From Buttiauxella agrestis ATCC 33320 (GTDB lineage: Bacteria; Pseudomonadota; Gammaproteobacteria; Enterobacterales; Enterobacteriaceae), in NCBI RefSeq assembly GCF_000735355.1, contig NZ_JMPI01000001.1:1-64000 (forward strand): a stretch of DNA of 64,000 nucleotides, read 5' to 3'. The notes under the pieces were generated by a model, which was given only the letters and a program-made list of their open reading frames with translations, searched no databases and was not told the DNA's origin. Positions 52,613 through 63,275 of this stretch are shown piece by piece (position 1 is the stretch's first letter; each line of letters starts with the position of its first letter). Both the position numbers and the translations under genes were made by a program.

Positions 52613-53688
52613 GCGGTTTCTCCTGATGCAATGTCCAGCGCCCGAATCCACCCATCAATGTAATTAGGGTTAAAGAAGGCAATTTGCTGTTTATCCAGTA
52701 AGCGTAGCTGACGCTGCGCTTCGCGCACAATCGGCTCATCAAGCGGGTCGCCGGCGAATAGCACCGGAATGTGCTGCTCCGTCATATCCTGCCAGAAAGG
52801 GTTTTTGCGGCTCAACACGCAGGGTATCCCCGCCTGAATCAGCAGACAAAGGGTGCCGATTCCTTGTTGGCGTTCGAAAATGAAATAGCCGAGGTCACAC
52901 TGACGCAACATCGCCAGGTAATCATCAAATTCCATTTTTTCGGTCAAAATTTGCAGATTTTCTTCGCTGAAAAACGCTCGCCCAGCCTGCCGCACTTCAT
53001 TGATATAAGTATTATTGTTGGCCGGATAACCCATTGGCACGACCACGCGAACCGTATCGCCAAACTGATCGTGAACAGCTTTCAGTGCGGCAATATGTTG
53101 GTTGCTCAGGTCGCCCGAATTGCCGACCAGCACCGTCATTTTGCCTGTTTTAGGTTCACTGTTGGCAAGCATGTTGAGCGATGGGTCCATACGCGTCGGG
53201 AAATAAATCAGTTCCCCCGGCACGCGCGGGTGGCGTTCACGAAAATAATTCAGGTCACCACGGGTTGCAAACACGCGTCCTACTCGGCCCTGCGCGATGC
53301 GACGCAGCAAGTAAAACAGCCGAAACTTGAGGCTACTGGAGGCTTCATAAACATCGGCGCCCCAAATGTGCCAGTTCATCTGAGCGGGTTTCAAACCACC
53401 CGTCAGCAGGGCAATCCACAACGCACTATTAAATTGACCATGGAAGAAAAAGCGTTGTTTCCGATTGGCACGGGCCTTTTTAGTGACGGCCTGTGCCAGC
53501 GCTTTTTTGGTTGGATAAAGCATGACAGCAAGCGTCGGAAAAGCCGACAGCAGCGAGTCGTCCTGTGACACCACCATAAACTGGCGGGCGTGCGGATTCG
53601 CGGTAGCCAGTGCGTCATTAAAGAAACGCAGTACCGTTTGATTATGATGCGGGATATCCGATCCCAAAACGTGAATCAGTGTCGTCAT
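52609..53688 (-). CDS. wecF: TDP-Fuc4NAc:lipid II transferase
   Basis: GT56 glycosyltransferase that adds 4-acetamido-4,6-dideoxygalactose, completing the ECA trisaccharide lipid III. The 359 residues equal E. coli WecF/RffT. Recognisable parts are [25 protein letters not shown] at the start, [26 protein letters not shown] and [22 protein letters not shown], which would bind the nucleotide sugar. It overlaps both neighbours by 4 nt. Confidence 0.96.
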   Translation of the reverse strand: MTTLIHVLGSDIPHHNQTVLRFFNDALATANPHARQFMVVSQDDSLLSAFPTLAVMLYPTKKALAQAVTKKARANRKQRFFFHGQFNSALWIALLTGGLKPAQMNWHIWGADVYEASSSLKFRLFYLLRRIAQGRVGRVFATRGDLNYFRERHPRVPGELIYFPTRMDPSLNMLANSEPKTGKMTVLVGNSGDLSNQHIAALKAVHDQFGDTVRVVVPMGYPANNNTYINEVRQAGRAFFSEENLQILTEKMEFDDYLAMLRQCDLGYFIFERQQGIGTLCLLIQAGIPCVLSRKNPFWQDMTEQHIPVLFAGDPLDEPIVREAQRQLRLLDKQQIAFFNPNYIDGWIRALDIASGETA

Positions 53689-54935
53689 GCTCGTCTACGA
53701 TAAATAAGAAAAACGCTGCAACAGAGCGTGAAGTAAATGATATACGTTGCCATATATGCCTGCGCCGCGCCGAGCGCACCATGCGCAGGTATAAGCCAAT
53801 GCGAAAAACCGGTCAATAATGCAAACTGGCTGATTTCAGTCAAAATATAGAAGCGAAGCGAGGCTTTGGCTATCACCAGATAACCAAATACGTAGGAGCC
53901 CACTTTCAGTACGTCACCCACCAGTTGCCAGGCGAAAAGATCGCGCATCGCAATAAACTTATGCGAGAAAAGCAGCCAGATGGCGAAATCACGCAATAGC
54001 CAGACGGTAAAACTCGCCAGAGCTACAGCGGGCAGCACAAATTTCAGTGAGCGAAGAATCTCGCGGCTGATGTCATGTTTGCTGGTCAGGCGGGAAAGCG
54101 TTGGCAGCAAATACACGCTAAACGAAGCGGTAATGAATTGCAGATACGCATCCGAAATACTGCTAACACCTTGCCAGATTCCGACATCATCCCAGCTGTA
54201 ATGCGCGGCAAGCAGATTTCGCATCATCACGTATGCCACCGGCAACGTTACCGAGGTGATCAACGCCATGATGGTGAACTTGCCAAGACTGCTGGCATAG
54301 ACTTTATCCCACTGCGGTTTGAGATAACCGAGCGGTACGTGTTCGCGGCGAACCAACATAATACCAGCAGGAATCAGTACCAGCGCAGGCACCAACGCCA
54401 GTCCCAACAGCGCCCCCTGATAACCGCCCAGGCGGTAGCAAATGTAATAGGCCAATACGCCAATCAGACTGCCGCCAATCAGTGCCAGCGCATTACCCGC
54501 CGCATCACGAAACCCTTTCATGATGGCCAGCGACAAGTTCGCCCAGGCAATACCCATTTGCACGAGCGCAACCAGACGCACTAATCCCTGGTAGTTTTCA
54601 TGCCCGAATAATCCAAGGCTAATGGGCTTTGCCGCCACCACAAAAATAATGGCTAAAAGCGTCGAGAAGCCCAACACCATGGCTGATGACGTACCGATAA
54701 CTTTGCGCAGCTGCTCGGGTTGGTCGTGGTACTGCGCGACATATTTCGTCACGCCATTGAAGATCCCCGCCCCGGCAAGCACACCTAAAACGATGACCAT
54801 CTGGCGGAAGTTTCCAGCCTGCCCAACACCACTTGGGCCGTATGCCACGGCCAGCAGTTTCACCACCAGCAAACCAGCAGCAATTTTTACCAGCGTGGAC
54901 CCTGCGGTCCACACTGAGGCTTTCGCGAGTGACAT
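53685..54935 (-). CDS. wzxE: ECA lipid III flippase WzxE
   Basis: MOP-superfamily flippase that moves undecaprenyl-linked ECA trisaccharide to the periplasmic face. The 416 residues equal E. coli WzxE. About 12 membrane segments are visible, beginning [29 protein letters not shown]. The gene starts 1 nt after wecE and overlaps wecF by 4 nt. Confidence 0.96.
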   Translation of the reverse strand: MSLAKASVWTAGSTLVKIAAGLLVVKLLAVAYGPSGVGQAGNFRQMVIVLGVLAGAGIFNGVTKYVAQYHDQPEQLRKVIGTSSAMVLGFSTLLAIIFVVAAKPISLGLFGHENYQGLVRLVALVQMGIAWANLSLAIMKGFRDAAGNALALIGGSLIGVLAYYICYRLGGYQGALLGLALVPALVLIPAGIMLVRREHVPLGYLKPQWDKVYASSLGKFTIMALITSVTLPVAYVMMRNLLAAHYSWDDVGIWQGVSSISDAYLQFITASFSVYLLPTLSRLTSKHDISREILRSLKFVLPAVALASFTVWLLRDFAIWLLFSHKFIAMRDLFAWQLVGDVLKVGSYVFGYLVIAKASLRFYILTEISQFALLTGFSHWLIPAHGALGAAQAYMATYIIYFTLCCSVFLIYRRRA

Positions 54936-54936
54936 A

Positions 54937-56067
54937 TCAGGAGAAGAAGCTTAACAACGTATTGATAACAGTACGCTGGTTCGCTGGAGACAGGTTATAG
55001 AACAGTGGCAAGCGCAGCAGGCGCTCGCTTTCTTTAGACGTGAAACGGTCTTCGCCGTGGAAGTAACCAAACTTCTCGCCAGCCGGGCAATCATGTAATG
55101 GGATGTAATGGAACACCGCCATAATTTCTGCCTCTTTGAGATAGGCAATCAGCGCGCTGCGATCGTCAATATTACGCAGTTTGATATAAAACATGTGCGC
55201 GTTCTGCACACAGTCTTTTGGAATCGATGGCAGTTCAATGCGCCCGGCTTTAGCCAGAGGTGCCAGCGCGTCGTTATAGGCATGCCACAGTTTCAGACGC
55301 TGTTGGTTAATCTTTTCAGCGGCTTCCAGTTGCGCCCAAAGATACGCGGCTTGCAGATCTGCCATCAGGTAGCTTGAACCAATATCGCGCCAGGTATATT
55401 TGTCCACCTGCCCACGGAAGAATTGGCTGCGGTTGGTGCCTTTCTCGCGAATAATTTCCGCACGCTCGATAAGCGATGCGTCGTTTATCAGCGTCGCCCC
55501 ACCTTCACCGCCTGCGGTGTAGTTTTTGGTTTCATGGAAGCTGAAACAGCCAATGTGGCCAATTGTTCCTAAGGCGCGGCCTTTATAGGTCGACATCACA
55601 CCCTGTGCGGCATCTTCCACCACAAAGAGTTTATGTTTAGTCGCAATCGCCATAATGGTGTCCATTTCGCAGGCAACCCCCGCGTAATGAACCGGAACAA
55701 TTGCACGCGTTTTCTCGGTGATAGCCGCTTCAATCAACTTCTCGTCGATGTTCATGGTGTCCGGACGAACATCAACAAACACAATTTTAGCCCCGCGCAA
55801 TACAAACGCATTGGCAGTCGAAACAAAGGTATAGCTCGGCATGATCACTTCATCGCCGACCTGGATATTCAACAGGAGTGCCGCCATTTCCAGCGAGGCG
55901 GTGCAGGATGGCGTCAGCAGCACTTTTTTGCTGCCAAAACGATGCTCCATCCACTGTTGGCAACGGCGAGTGAAACCGCCATCGCCACAGAGCTTGCCGC
56001 TACCCATCGCAGCCTGCATGTATTCGATTTCGGTACCTACTACTGGAGGAGCATTAAATGGGATCAT
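54937..56067 (-). CDS. wecE: dTDP-4-amino-4,6-dideoxygalactose transaminase
   Basis: PLP aminotransferase (DegT/DnrJ/EryC1 family) that makes dTDP-Fuc4N from dTDP-4-keto-6-deoxyglucose. The 376 residues start MIPFNAPPVVGTE after an AGGTGA site, as in E. coli. A longer frame running back into wecD is rejected. The PLP lysine lies in SFHETKNYTAGGEGG near residue 181, and VVEDAAQG supplies the pyridine-contact Asp. Its substrate normally needs RffG/RffH, which are not in this cluster. Confidence 0.97.
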   Translation of the reverse strand: MIPFNAPPVVGTEIEYMQAAMGSGKLCGDGGFTRRCQQWMEHRFGSKKVLLTPSCTASLEMAALLLNIQVGDEVIMPSYTFVSTANAFVLRGAKIVFVDVRPDTMNIDEKLIEAAITEKTRAIVPVHYAGVACEMDTIMAIATKHKLFVVEDAAQGVMSTYKGRALGTIGHIGCFSFHETKNYTAGGEGGATLINDASLIERAEIIREKGTNRSQFFRGQVDKYTWRDIGSSYLMADLQAAYLWAQLEAAEKINQQRLKLWHAYNDALAPLAKAGRIELPSIPKDCVQNAHMFYIKLRNIDDRSALIAYLKEAEIMAVFHYIPLHDCPAGEKFGYFHGEDRFTSKESERLLRLPLFYNLSPANQRTVINTLLSFFS

Positions 56068-56071
56068 TTTT

Positions 56072-56761
56072 TCACCTGTATAACCAGAAGGCGGTGCTTT
56101 CAATATTGGCACCGCTTTGAATATAACGTCGCAGAGCAGCAGTATTGCTGGTTTGCGTAGCCACTCGCAGCGTGTGTAAACCGCGTTGCTGGCACCATGA
56201 ACGGGCGACATCCATTAACTGTCCGCCCACTCCGCGTCCAGCGAGTAATCCTATACGCGCTTCAGTGTCACTGAGCTGGCGCATGCTCACAAAACCCCGT
56301 ACCGCTTCGCCACTTTTTAGCACCAGGCATTCATGGTCGAAGGTGCCGAGCACGGCATTCTCAATCCACTGGGCGTAAAATCGGCCACTATCCGCAGGCT
56401 GATACCAGGGTGCGCGAAAACGGCTTTGTTTGAATATTTGGGCAGCCAAATCCCGCAAAGTAGGGATGTCAGCGTGGGTCGCACGCGGCATTGCAAGTGC
56501 AGCATTTTGCGTGCCAACGGTGAGTGCAAAATCGACTTCCCCTTCAACCAGTTGAAAACCAAGTTGCTGTAAACCATCCAACAGCGCGGTTTGATGGGTA
56601 GCGATTTTCGCCTGCACGCGGGAAAACGCGTCAAGATCTTGTGAAGTCAGCAGCGGGGCGTCTTCTGCAAAACGCAGAATTGCGCTGTTCACGGCAAAGA
56701 ATTGATTCTCCCAGTCAAGAGATTCAATTCTTGCGTAAACAGGAAGAGATAAAAGCGTCAT
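56072..56761 (-). CDS. wecD: dTDP-fucosamine N-acetyltransferase
   Basis: GNAT acetyltransferase that converts dTDP-Fuc4N to dTDP-Fuc4NAc. I chose the ATG at 56761, giving 229 residues (224 in E. coli). A longer frame would overlap wec[17 protein letters not shown] marks the N-terminal domain. The acetyl-CoA-binding part is [18 protein letters not shown], with [21 protein letters not shown] at the end. Its start is only 25 bp after the wecC stop, exactly where rffG and rffH lie in E. coli. Confidence 0.95.
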   Translation of the reverse strand: MTLLSLPVYARIESLDWENQFFAVNSAILRFAEDAPLLTSQDLDAFSRVQAKIATHQTALLDGLQQLGFQLVEGEVDFALTVGTQNAALAMPRATHADIPTLRDLAAQIFKQSRFRAPWYQPADSGRFYAQWIENAVLGTFDHECLVLKSGEAVRGFVSMRQLSDTEARIGLLAGRGVGGQLMDVARSWCQQRGLHTLRVATQTSNTAALRRYIQSGANIESTAFWLYR

Positions 56762-56786
56762 GGGCTTTTTCAGTGCCTGGCGTGGT

Positions 56787-58049
56787 TTAGCGCCAGACTC
56801 CTTTGGTATCAACAATCCAGCGTTGCTGAACTTGCTCGACCGGAATGGCTTTGAATACCTGGTGATCAACCAACATCACCAATACATCAGCTTGCGCGAG
56901 GGCTTCATCGGTAGTGGCTAATTCACAATGCCCGACCAGCTTTTTCGGCAACTGGTGGATGTTTGGCTCAACAGCCAGCGTTTTACCGCTATGCCAGGCG
57001 CTGAGCATCTCAGCAATTTCCATGGCAGGGCTTTCACGCAGGTCGTCAATATTGGGTTTAAAGGCCAGACCGAAGCAGGCAATCGTAATTTCACTGGCCC
57101 GTTTGCCTGTTTCTGCGAGGCAATCAGCAACGGCCGCTTTCACCTGGTTGATGACCCAGTGCGGCTTACCGTCGTTGACTTCACGCGCGGTACGAATCAG
57201 TTGTGCCTGTTCCGGATTCTGCGCCACGATAAACCACGGATCAACCGCAATACAGTGCCCGCCGACCCCAGGGCCTGGCTGCAAAATATTAACGCGCGGA
57301 TGTCGATTCGCCAGGCGAATCAATTCCCAGACGTTGATCCCTTGATCAGCACAAATAAGTGAAAGCTCGTTGGCAAAGGCAATATTCACGTCCCGAAAAC
57401 TGTTTTCGGTGAGCTTGCACATTTCTGCCGTGCGGGAGTTCGTTACTACGCACTCGCCTTCCAGGAAGATTTTGTACAGTTCGCTCGCACGAGCAGAACA
57501 CACTGGCGTCATACCGCCAATGACACGGTCGTTCTTGATAAGCTCGACCATCACCTGGCCTGGCAGCACGCGCTCAGGGCAGTAAGCGACGTTGATATCT
57601 GCCGTCTCACCTGCCTGATGTGGGAACGTCAGGTCTGGACGCAGCTCGGCTAACCACTGCGCCATTTGTTCGGTTGAACCCACGGGAGAAGTGGATTCGA
57701 GAATGACCAAGGCACCTTTCTTTAAAACTGGAGCGATAGACTCAGCCGCAGCTTTGACAAAAACCATATCTGGCTCGTGGTCGCCTTTGAAAGGAGTCGG
57801 CACCGCAATCAAATAAGCATCTGCTGCAACGGGTTGGGTACTGGCACGTAAAAAACCGCCTTCCACCGCCGTTTTAACCACCTTATCCAGATCCGGCTCA
57901 ACAATATGAATAGCACCACGATTAATGGTGTCTACCGCATGCTGGTTGATATCTATACCGACGACGTTTTGCTGTTTTGAAGCAAAAGCAGCTGCGGTCG
58001 GTAATCCGATATAGCCAAGACCAATAACAGAGATGGTTGCAAAACTCAT
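56787..58049 (-). CDS. wecC: UDP-N-acetyl-D-mannosaminuronic acid dehydrogenase
   Basis: NAD-dependent dehydrogenase oxidising UDP-ManNAc to UDP-ManNAcA in two steps. The 420 residues equal E. coli WecC. The NAD-binding motif is [16 protein letters not shown] at the N-terminus. The catalytic Cys lies in [15 protein letters not shown] near residue 265. The C-terminus ends in GVWR as in E. coli, so the gene is complete even though rffG/rffH after it are missing. ATG overlaps the wecB stop by 4 nt. Confidence 0.97.
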   Translation of the reverse strand: MSFATISVIGLGYIGLPTAAAFASKQQNVVGIDINQHAVDTINRGAIHIVEPDLDKVVKTAVEGGFLRASTQPVAADAYLIAVPTPFKGDHEPDMVFVKAAAESIAPVLKKGALVILESTSPVGSTEQMAQWLAELRPDLTFPHQAGETADINVAYCPERVLPGQVMVELIKNDRVIGGMTPVCSARASELYKIFLEGECVVTNSRTAEMCKLTENSFRDVNIAFANELSLICADQGINVWELIRLANRHPRVNILQPGPGVGGHCIAVDPWFIVAQNPEQAQLIRTAREVNDGKPHWVINQVKAAVADCLAETGKRASEITIACFGLAFKPNIDDLRESPAMEIAEMLSAWHSGKTLAVEPNIHQLPKKLVGHCELATTDEALAQADVLVMLVDHQVFKAIPVEQVQQRWIVDTKGVWR

Positions 58050-59179
58050 TGTTGTGTCACCTGATTATTCTTCAATGCAGCCAAAATTTGTTCACAAGCT
58101 TTGCCATTTCCGTAAGGGTTATGTGCCCGGCTCATGATTTGATATTCATTTTCGTCTTTCAGCAAACGTGTCACCTGGCGGACAATTTCTCGAGTATCCG
58201 TCCCGACCAAACGCACAGTACCTGCATCGACAGCTTCAGGACGTTCAGTGGTATCACGCATAACCAGCACGGGTTTACCCAGTGACGGTGCTTCTTCCTG
58301 GATGCCGCCTGAATCAGTGAGGATCAGGTAAGCCTGGTTCATCAAATAGACAAACGGTAAATATTCCTGTGGGTCAATCAGCACCACATTTTTGACATCG
58401 CCAAGAATACGAGTCACAGGCTCGCTGACATTCGGATTCAAATGCACTGGATAAACAATCTGGACATCACTGTTTTCTTTGGCAATTTCAGCTAACGCGT
58501 GACAAATTCGTTCAAAACCATCGCCAAAGCTTTCGCGGCGGTGGCCGGTAACCAGAATCAGTTTTTTGCTGCTGTCCAGGAACGGATGGCACTCCGCCAG
58601 GGAAAGGCGCAAGTTGTTATCGGCATAGACACGGTCACGAACAGAAATCAGCGCATCAATGACAGTATTACCAGTCACGAAGATTTTATTGTCGCTGATA
58701 TTTTCACGTAGCAGGTTCTGTCGGGAGTTCTCAGTAGGCGCAAAATGGTACATCGCCAGATGCCCGGTAATCGTTCTGTTCGCCTCTTCAGGCCATGGAG
58801 AATAGAGATCCCCAGTACGCAAACCCGCTTCAACATGCCCGACAGGAATACGCTGATAAAAAGCAGCCAGACTAGTGGCAACTGTGGTTGTCGTATCGCC
58901 ATGAACCAGCACTACATCGGGTTTAAATGACTCAAGTATCGGCTTTAATCCCTCGAGAATGCGGCAGGTAATTTCTGTCAGCCCTTGCCCCGGCTTCATG
59001 ATGTTCAAATCATAATCCGGCTCGATAGAAAATAGATTCAGCACTTGATCCAACATCTCGCGATGCTGTGCTGTCACGCAGACTTTTGCGTCAAAAAACG
59101 CGTCTTTTGCCAACGCTTCAACCAGAGGAGCCATTTTAATAGCCTCCGGACGCGTGCCAAAAACAGTTAACACTTTCAC
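58046..59179 (-). CDS. wecB: UDP-N-acetylglucosamine 2-epimerase (non-hydrolysing)
   Basis: Converts UDP-GlcNAc to UDP-ManNAc, first step of ManNAcA synthesis for ECA. The 377 residues contain [51 protein letters not shown] and [22 protein letters not shown], the family's active-site segments. Translation starts at GTG. A terminator-like hairpin with a U-tract lies in the 62-bp gap after wzzE. Confidence 0.97.
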   Translation of the reverse strand: MKVLTVFGTRPEAIKMAPLVEALAKDAFFDAKVCVTAQHREMLDQVLNLFSIEPDYDLNIMKPGQGLTEITCRILEGLKPILESFKPDVVLVHGDTTTTVATSLAAFYQRIPVGHVEAGLRTGDLYSPWPEEANRTITGHLAMYHFAPTENSRQNLLRENISDNKIFVTGNTVIDALISVRDRVYADNNLRLSLAECHPFLDSSKKLILVTGHRRESFGDGFERICHALAEIAKENSDVQIVYPVHLNPNVSEPVTRILGDVKNVVLIDPQEYLPFVYLMNQAYLILTDSGGIQEEAPSLGKPVLVMRDTTERPEAVDAGTVRLVGTDTREIVRQVTRLLKDENEYQIMSRAHNPYGNGKACEQILAALKNNQVTQQ

Positions 59180-59192
59180 AGCAATTCTCTTT

Positions 59193-59230
59193 TGTTAAAA
59201 AAGGTGAAGGCCGTCCATCGAGCCTTCACC
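59193..59230 (-). terminator. Terminator-like hairpin between wzzE and wecB
   Basis: On the minus strand the 9-bp stem GGTGAAGGC / GCCTTCACC with a 10-nt loop is followed by TTTTTTAAC. It starts 11 nt after the wzzE stop and precedes wecB, inside what is usually one ECA transcription unit. It may act as a partial terminator or attenuator. Confidence 0.75.
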
Positions 59231-59241
59231 GGGTAAGGGCG

Positions 59242-60291
59242 TTATAACAATTTTGGACGGCGGGCTAATGCCACACCAGCGCCAATCAGGGCCCCAACCA
59301 TACCCCACATAATCAGCAAGAATGCCCGGCGCGGGCTATCGCGCTTCACAGGTTCTTCAGGGGTACGTAAATAGCGGTAGGTTTGGAAGCGAGCGTCGAG
59401 CGTTGGCCCCACGTTCAGCGTCGACAACATGGCACGATTCTGGTCATAGTCGATGTCATAGTTTGGCCCTACTGCCTGCAAGCTTTCAAGCCGTGCTTGC
59501 AACATTGGACGTCCTAACATGAACATTTCGGAATCGGGTAACTCGTCGGCAGGAACTTCGGTTTCACTTTTAGCAATATTTTGCTGCTGCGCAATCTTCA
59601 GCGCTTGCTCAACGCTATGAACTTTGCGGTCGTAAATAGACTTAGCGACTTCTTCCTGGCGTTTAACTTGCGCCTTCATCTGTACAGTGCGAGCAGACCA
59701 GGCACCCGTCAGCTCTTCGTTCAGATGGCTCGCCGCACGCTGGCTGGCAAAAGCCACATACTGACGCAGCAAGTTATTGGCATCAGCCGCAGTCTCAGCG
59801 ATTAATTTCACACTGTCGCTGGTATTACGAGCGATGTCACCGGCTGTAAATTGAATATTATCAACAAGTTCATCTAACAGTGCGGCATCAACTTTACTGT
59901 TGCCAACCTGACGCTGCTTGTAATAGTCAGTCTGTAACCAAAAATCACGGCGTGTATCGTAGGCAGACAGCTGCATGATGAATTCTTTGTACGCTTCATC
60001 CATCACCGAAGGTTGATCAACCGGCAGCATGTTGGCTCTGAGGTCGAGATTACGCAGGAACTGCTGCTGCGAATAATATCCACCCAACATATTGACCGTC
60101 GGGCGATCGGTTATCGCGTTAGCGCTCCATTCTTGCCTGGCAAAGAAGGTGTAGATTAACGCAATGGCAGCAAACAAGACTGCGATACCCATAATCCACA
60201 ACTTCCCTTGCCACAGTGTCCGGAATAAACCACGAATGTCCAACTCGTTGTCTACCATCCCCGGGTTATTTCCTGGCACGTTTTGTTTCAT
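59242..60291 (-). CDS. wzzE: ECA chain-length regulator WzzE
   Basis: Polysaccharide co-polymerase setting ECA chain length and the size of cyclic ECA. Of 349 residues, one span lies at about residues 33-51 and a second near the C-terminus (AFLLIMWGMVGALIGAGVALA), with a long coiled periplasmic domain between. The Pro-rich PEEPVKRDSPRR precedes the second span, as in all Wzz proteins. I used the ATG at 60291. A GTG one codon upstream is possible. Confidence 0.95.
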   Translation of the reverse strand: MKQNVPGNNPGMVDNELDIRGLFRTLWQGKLWIMGIAVLFAAIALIYTFFARQEWSANAITDRPTVNMLGGYYSQQQFLRNLDLRANMLPVDQPSVMDEAYKEFIMQLSAYDTRRDFWLQTDYYKQRQVGNSKVDAALLDELVDNIQFTAGDIARNTSDSVKLIAETAADANNLLRQYVAFASQRAASHLNEELTGAWSARTVQMKAQVKRQEEVAKSIYDRKVHSVEQALKIAQQQNIAKSETEVPADELPDSEMFMLGRPMLQARLESLQAVGPNYDIDYDQNRAMLSTLNVGPTLDARFQTYRYLRTPEEPVKRDSPRRAFLLIMWGMVGALIGAGVALARRPKLL

Positions 60292-60314
60292 CACTTCCCC
60301 AATTACTTTCAGAA

Positions 60315-61406
60315 TTAAGAAATGTTGCTGCTGTTTCTGCGTTGCCGACGCTTATGACGTCTTATGAAACGCGCCACTTTCCAGGCTCGTTTGATGCAAT
60401 AATCATATAGGACAAATGCTAGCAAGAATAATGCCAACATCACCCATTCAGGTATGAAATGTATGTATTCTGCTGCTACACCAATGCTTGCGAGTAACGC
60501 TGCGGCAGCGGTGATAAGCACAAAGGCCTGACGGGATGTAAAGCCCGCGCGCATGATTAAATGGTGAATATGCTGGCGGTCTGGAGAGAATGGACTCATC
60601 CCCTTACGTAACCGGCGGTACATAATGGCAATCATATCCATGAGTGGGATGGCGATAATCCACAGCGCGGTCACCGGGCTAATAGGATGCGTTTGCCCTT
60701 GCGTGGTTTCCAGCAAGATCCAGATAACGGTAAAACCAATAAGAGTACTGCCTGCATCACCCATAAATACTTTATAGCGACGACCCAGCACCCCGAGGTT
60801 TAAAAGAATATAAGGCAAGATGGCAGCTATCATTGCGAAGCACCACATCGCCAGACTCAATTGCCCGTCGAAATAAAGGATGATTCCCATTGCCGCAAAG
60901 GAGACGCAAGAAAGCCCACCTAACAGGCCGTCAATACCATCAACCATGTTGAAAGCATTTATTGCAGCCCAGACCGCAAATAAGGTTAAAAAATAACCGA
61001 ATGGGCCAAGCACCATTTCCCACGAGCCGAAAATATACCCAAGACTTACCAGGTATAATTTACCGACAAACATCATCACAAGGCCGATTAATGCCTGTAC
61101 AGACGCTCTAATTTTTACGCTGATATCAAAGCGGTCATCCAGAGCACCGACCAGCACCAGTACCCCTGCGCAGGTTAAATAAAGCCACGCATGCGGGATG
61201 TAATAATTAGCAATCAGGAAGGTAAAACAGATACCGGCATAAACAGATATGCCTCCGACCAAAGGGATTAGCCCCTGGTGGCGTTTGCGGAAGTTAGGTT
61301 TATCGACCAGACCGATTCTTTTTGCTGCCTTGCGCGCAAAAAAAAGAAATACGGTAGTAAATAAAAAAATACTTATCAGGTCAGTTCCAGCGGTGATTAA
61401 ATTCAC
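60315..61406 (-). CDS. wecA: Undecaprenyl-phosphate GlcNAc-1-phosphate transferase
   Basis: Polytopic membrane enzyme that starts ECA (and many O antigens) by forming GlcNAc-PP-undecaprenol. Family motifs are readable: VGALDDRFDIS (Mg-binding Asp pair), NAFNMVDGIDGL, VFMGDAGSTLIGF and the cytosolic HIHHL. I chose the GTG at 61406 (VNLITAGTDLIS), matching the E. coli start, giving 363 residues. A TTG six codons upstream is less likely. The C-terminus is basic (RRHKRRQRRNSSN). It is the promoter-proximal ECA gene. Confidence 0.96.
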   Translation of the reverse strand: MNLITAGTDLISIFLFTTVFLFFARKAAKRIGLVDKPNFRKRHQGLIPLVGGISVYAGICFTFLIANYYIPHAWLYLTCAGVLVLVGALDDRFDISVKIRASVQALIGLVMMFVGKLYLVSLGYIFGSWEMVLGPFGYFLTLFAVWAAINAFNMVDGIDGLLGGLSCVSFAAMGIILYFDGQLSLAMWCFAMIAAILPYILLNLGVLGRRYKVFMGDAGSTLIGFTVIWILLETTQGQTHPISPVTALWIIAIPLMDMIAIMYRRLRKGMSPFSPDRQHIHHLIMRAGFTSRQAFVLITAAAALLASIGVAAEYIHFIPEWVMLALFLLAFVLYDYCIKRAWKVARFIRRHKRRQRRNSSNIS

Positions 61407-61617
61407 AGTGCAAGCTCTCTGCAAAATAAAAGGTCAAGGCAATCTCATTCAAAGTGTGCCCCGTCCAATGGTTATATACATCTAATCCCTGAACATCCTG
61501 CTTATTATTTAAACAACACTGTCCGAGTGTTGATACTAATAACAATATGGCATCCGTTGCCACAGTGGGTGCTTAACTGCGATCGTTAATTCTATATCGT
61601 ATATACCACTAAAGAAA

Positions 61618-61641
61618 AACGCCACGTCTAAGCGTGGCGTT
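61618..61641 (-). terminator. Intrinsic terminator of rho
   Basis: On the minus strand the 9-bp stem AACGCCACG / CGTGGCGTT with a 6-nt loop is followed by TTTTCTTT. It lies 17 bp past the rho stop. The remaining spacer to wecA (61407-61617) should hold the ECA promoter, and I see no gene in it. Confidence 0.85.
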
Positions 61642-61657
61642 CCCCGAGTTTTGTTGC

Positions 61658-62917
61658 TTACGAGCGCTTCATCATATCGAAGAAGTCTTCGTTGGTTTTC
61701 GTCATCGCCAATTTGTTGATGAGGAATTCCATTGCATCAATCTCACCCATTGGATGGATGATTTTGCGTAAGATCCACATTTTCTGCAGTTCTTCCTGGG
61801 TAGTCAGCAGCTCTTCTTTACGTGTACCTGAACGATTATAGTCGATAGCAGGGAATACGCGTTTCTCAGCGATTTTACGCGCCAGATGCAATTCCATGTT
61901 GCCGGTACCTTTAAATTCTTCGTAGATAACTTCATCCATTTTAGAACCGGTATCAACCAGAGCCGTTGCGATGATAGTCAAACTACCACCCTCTTCCACG
62001 TTACGTGCAGCACCAAAGAAACGTTTTGGACGATGCAGGGCGTTCGCATCCACACCCCCCGTCAGTACTTTGCCTGATGCAGGTACAACGGTGTTGTAAG
62101 CACGAGCCAGACGAGTAATGGAGTCGAGAAGAATAATGACGTCTTTCTTATGTTCAACAAGACGCTTCGCCTTCTCGATGACCATTTCAGCAACCTGAAC
62201 GTGGCGAGATGCAGGTTCGTCAAAGGTGGACGCGATAACTTCGCCTTTCACCAGACGCTGCATCTCAGTCACTTCTTCCGGACGTTCGTCGATCAGCAGA
62301 ACCATCAGCACGCAGTCTGGGTGGTTATATGCAATGCTGGTTGCAATGTTTTGCAGCAGCATGGTTTTACCGGCTTTAGGCGGAGCCACAATCAGGCCAC
62401 GCTGGCCGCGACCGATTGGCGATGCCAGATCCAGTACACGAGCGGTTAAGTCTTCGGTAGAGCCATTACCACGTTCCATGCGTAAACGAGAATTTGCATG
62501 CAGCGGGGTTAAGTTTTCAAACAGGATTTTGCTACGCGCATTTTCTGGTTTGTCGTAGTTAACTTCGTTAACTTTCAGCAGCGCAAAGTAACGTTCACCT
62601 TCTTTCGGCGGACGAATCTTACCGGAGATGGTATCCCCTGTGCGGAGGTTGAAACGGCGGATTTGGCTGGGAGAAACGTAGATGTCATCAGGACCGGCGA
62701 GGTAGGAGCTGTCTGCAGAGCGGAGGAAACCAAATCCGTCCTGCAATATCTCCAGCACACCGTCACCAAAGATATCTTCGCCACTCTTCGCGTGTTGCTT
62801 CAGGATGGAGAAAATAATGTCCTGCTTGCGCATACGGGCTTGGTTTTCCAGCCCCATATTTTCGCCGAGAGTAATCAGCTCAGAAACCGGCGTATTCTTT
62901 AATTCGGTAAGATTCAT
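61658..62917 (-). CDS. rho: Transcription termination factor Rho
   Basis: Hexameric RNA-dependent ATPase that ends transcription. The 419 residues equal E. coli Rho. The N-terminal RNA-binding domain includes [18 protein letters not shown]. Walker A is [12 protein letters not shown], Walker B is [17 protein letters not shown], the Q-loop is near [12 protein letters not shown] and the R-loop near [15 protein letters not shown]. The start has no strong Shine-Dalgarno, as in E. coli, in keeping with autoregulation through the leader. Confidence 0.98.
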   Translation of the reverse strand: MNLTELKNTPVSELITLGENMGLENQARMRKQDIIFSILKQHAKSGEDIFGDGVLEILQDGFGFLRSADSSYLAGPDDIYVSPSQIRRFNLRTGDTISGKIRPPKEGERYFALLKVNEVNYDKPENARSKILFENLTPLHANSRLRMERGNGSTEDLTARVLDLASPIGRGQRGLIVAPPKAGKTMLLQNIATSIAYNHPDCVLMVLLIDERPEEVTEMQRLVKGEVIASTFDEPASRHVQVAEMVIEKAKRLVEHKKDVIILLDSITRLARAYNTVVPASGKVLTGGVDANALHRPKRFFGAARNVEEGGSLTIIATALVDTGSKMDEVIYEEFKGTGNMELHLARKIAEKRVFPAIDYNRSGTRKEELLTTQEELQKMWILRKIIHPMGEIDAMEFLINKLAMTKTNEDFFDMMKRS

Positions 62918-63275
62918 AATGGTGGGTTCTTAAACTCGGGGTAAATCTCGAACATGTATCGTGAATGGTATGGCAGGATCATCCATGCCTGTTTAATGGC
63001 CACCACCACATGTCTTATCGCTGCCTGGTCATAGGAAAAACGCAGAACTGAAACGACACGACGGAATGGGTGATATGCCCGAAATCGATTATGCGACCTG
63101 ATGTTCACTGTAAAACAGCGTCTTAGTGAAATTTAACGGGAAGCATTGGGTATTACAAAGATTCAAACTACAAGACAAGTTCAAAATGCAGTAAAAGTAA
63201 CTTAGCATGACTGACGCCGGGCGTCCAGCAGCTCACAAAAAATTGCAAACCGCGCACGCACCGGCTGAGATTCCG
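62918..63275. promoter_or_regulatory. rho leader with sigma-70 promoter and degenerate rhoL
   Basis: A good promoter on the minus strand has TTGTCT (63173-63178) and TAATAC (63150-63155) at 17-bp spacing. Transcription would start near 63143. The leader contains codons for PSCRFSSA, matching the E. coli rho leader peptide, but that frame has no start codon and an in-frame TAA before it. A different 64-codon frame from a GTG at 63108 overlaps the rho ATG by 4 nt. Its translation is unproven. Confidence 0.6.

Noticed and set aside
52771-53568. 265-codon frame on the plus strand inside wecF
   Set aside because: Antisense to a fully conserved glycosyltransferase; no independent evidence.
61381-61563. 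60-codon minus-strand frame before wecA
   Set aside because: Overlaps the wecA start, has no ribosome site or known homologue, and lies in the promoter region.
63211-63223. Small hairpin GACGC/GCGTC after trxA considered as its terminator
   Set aside because: Only 5 bp of stem and no T run on the minus strand.
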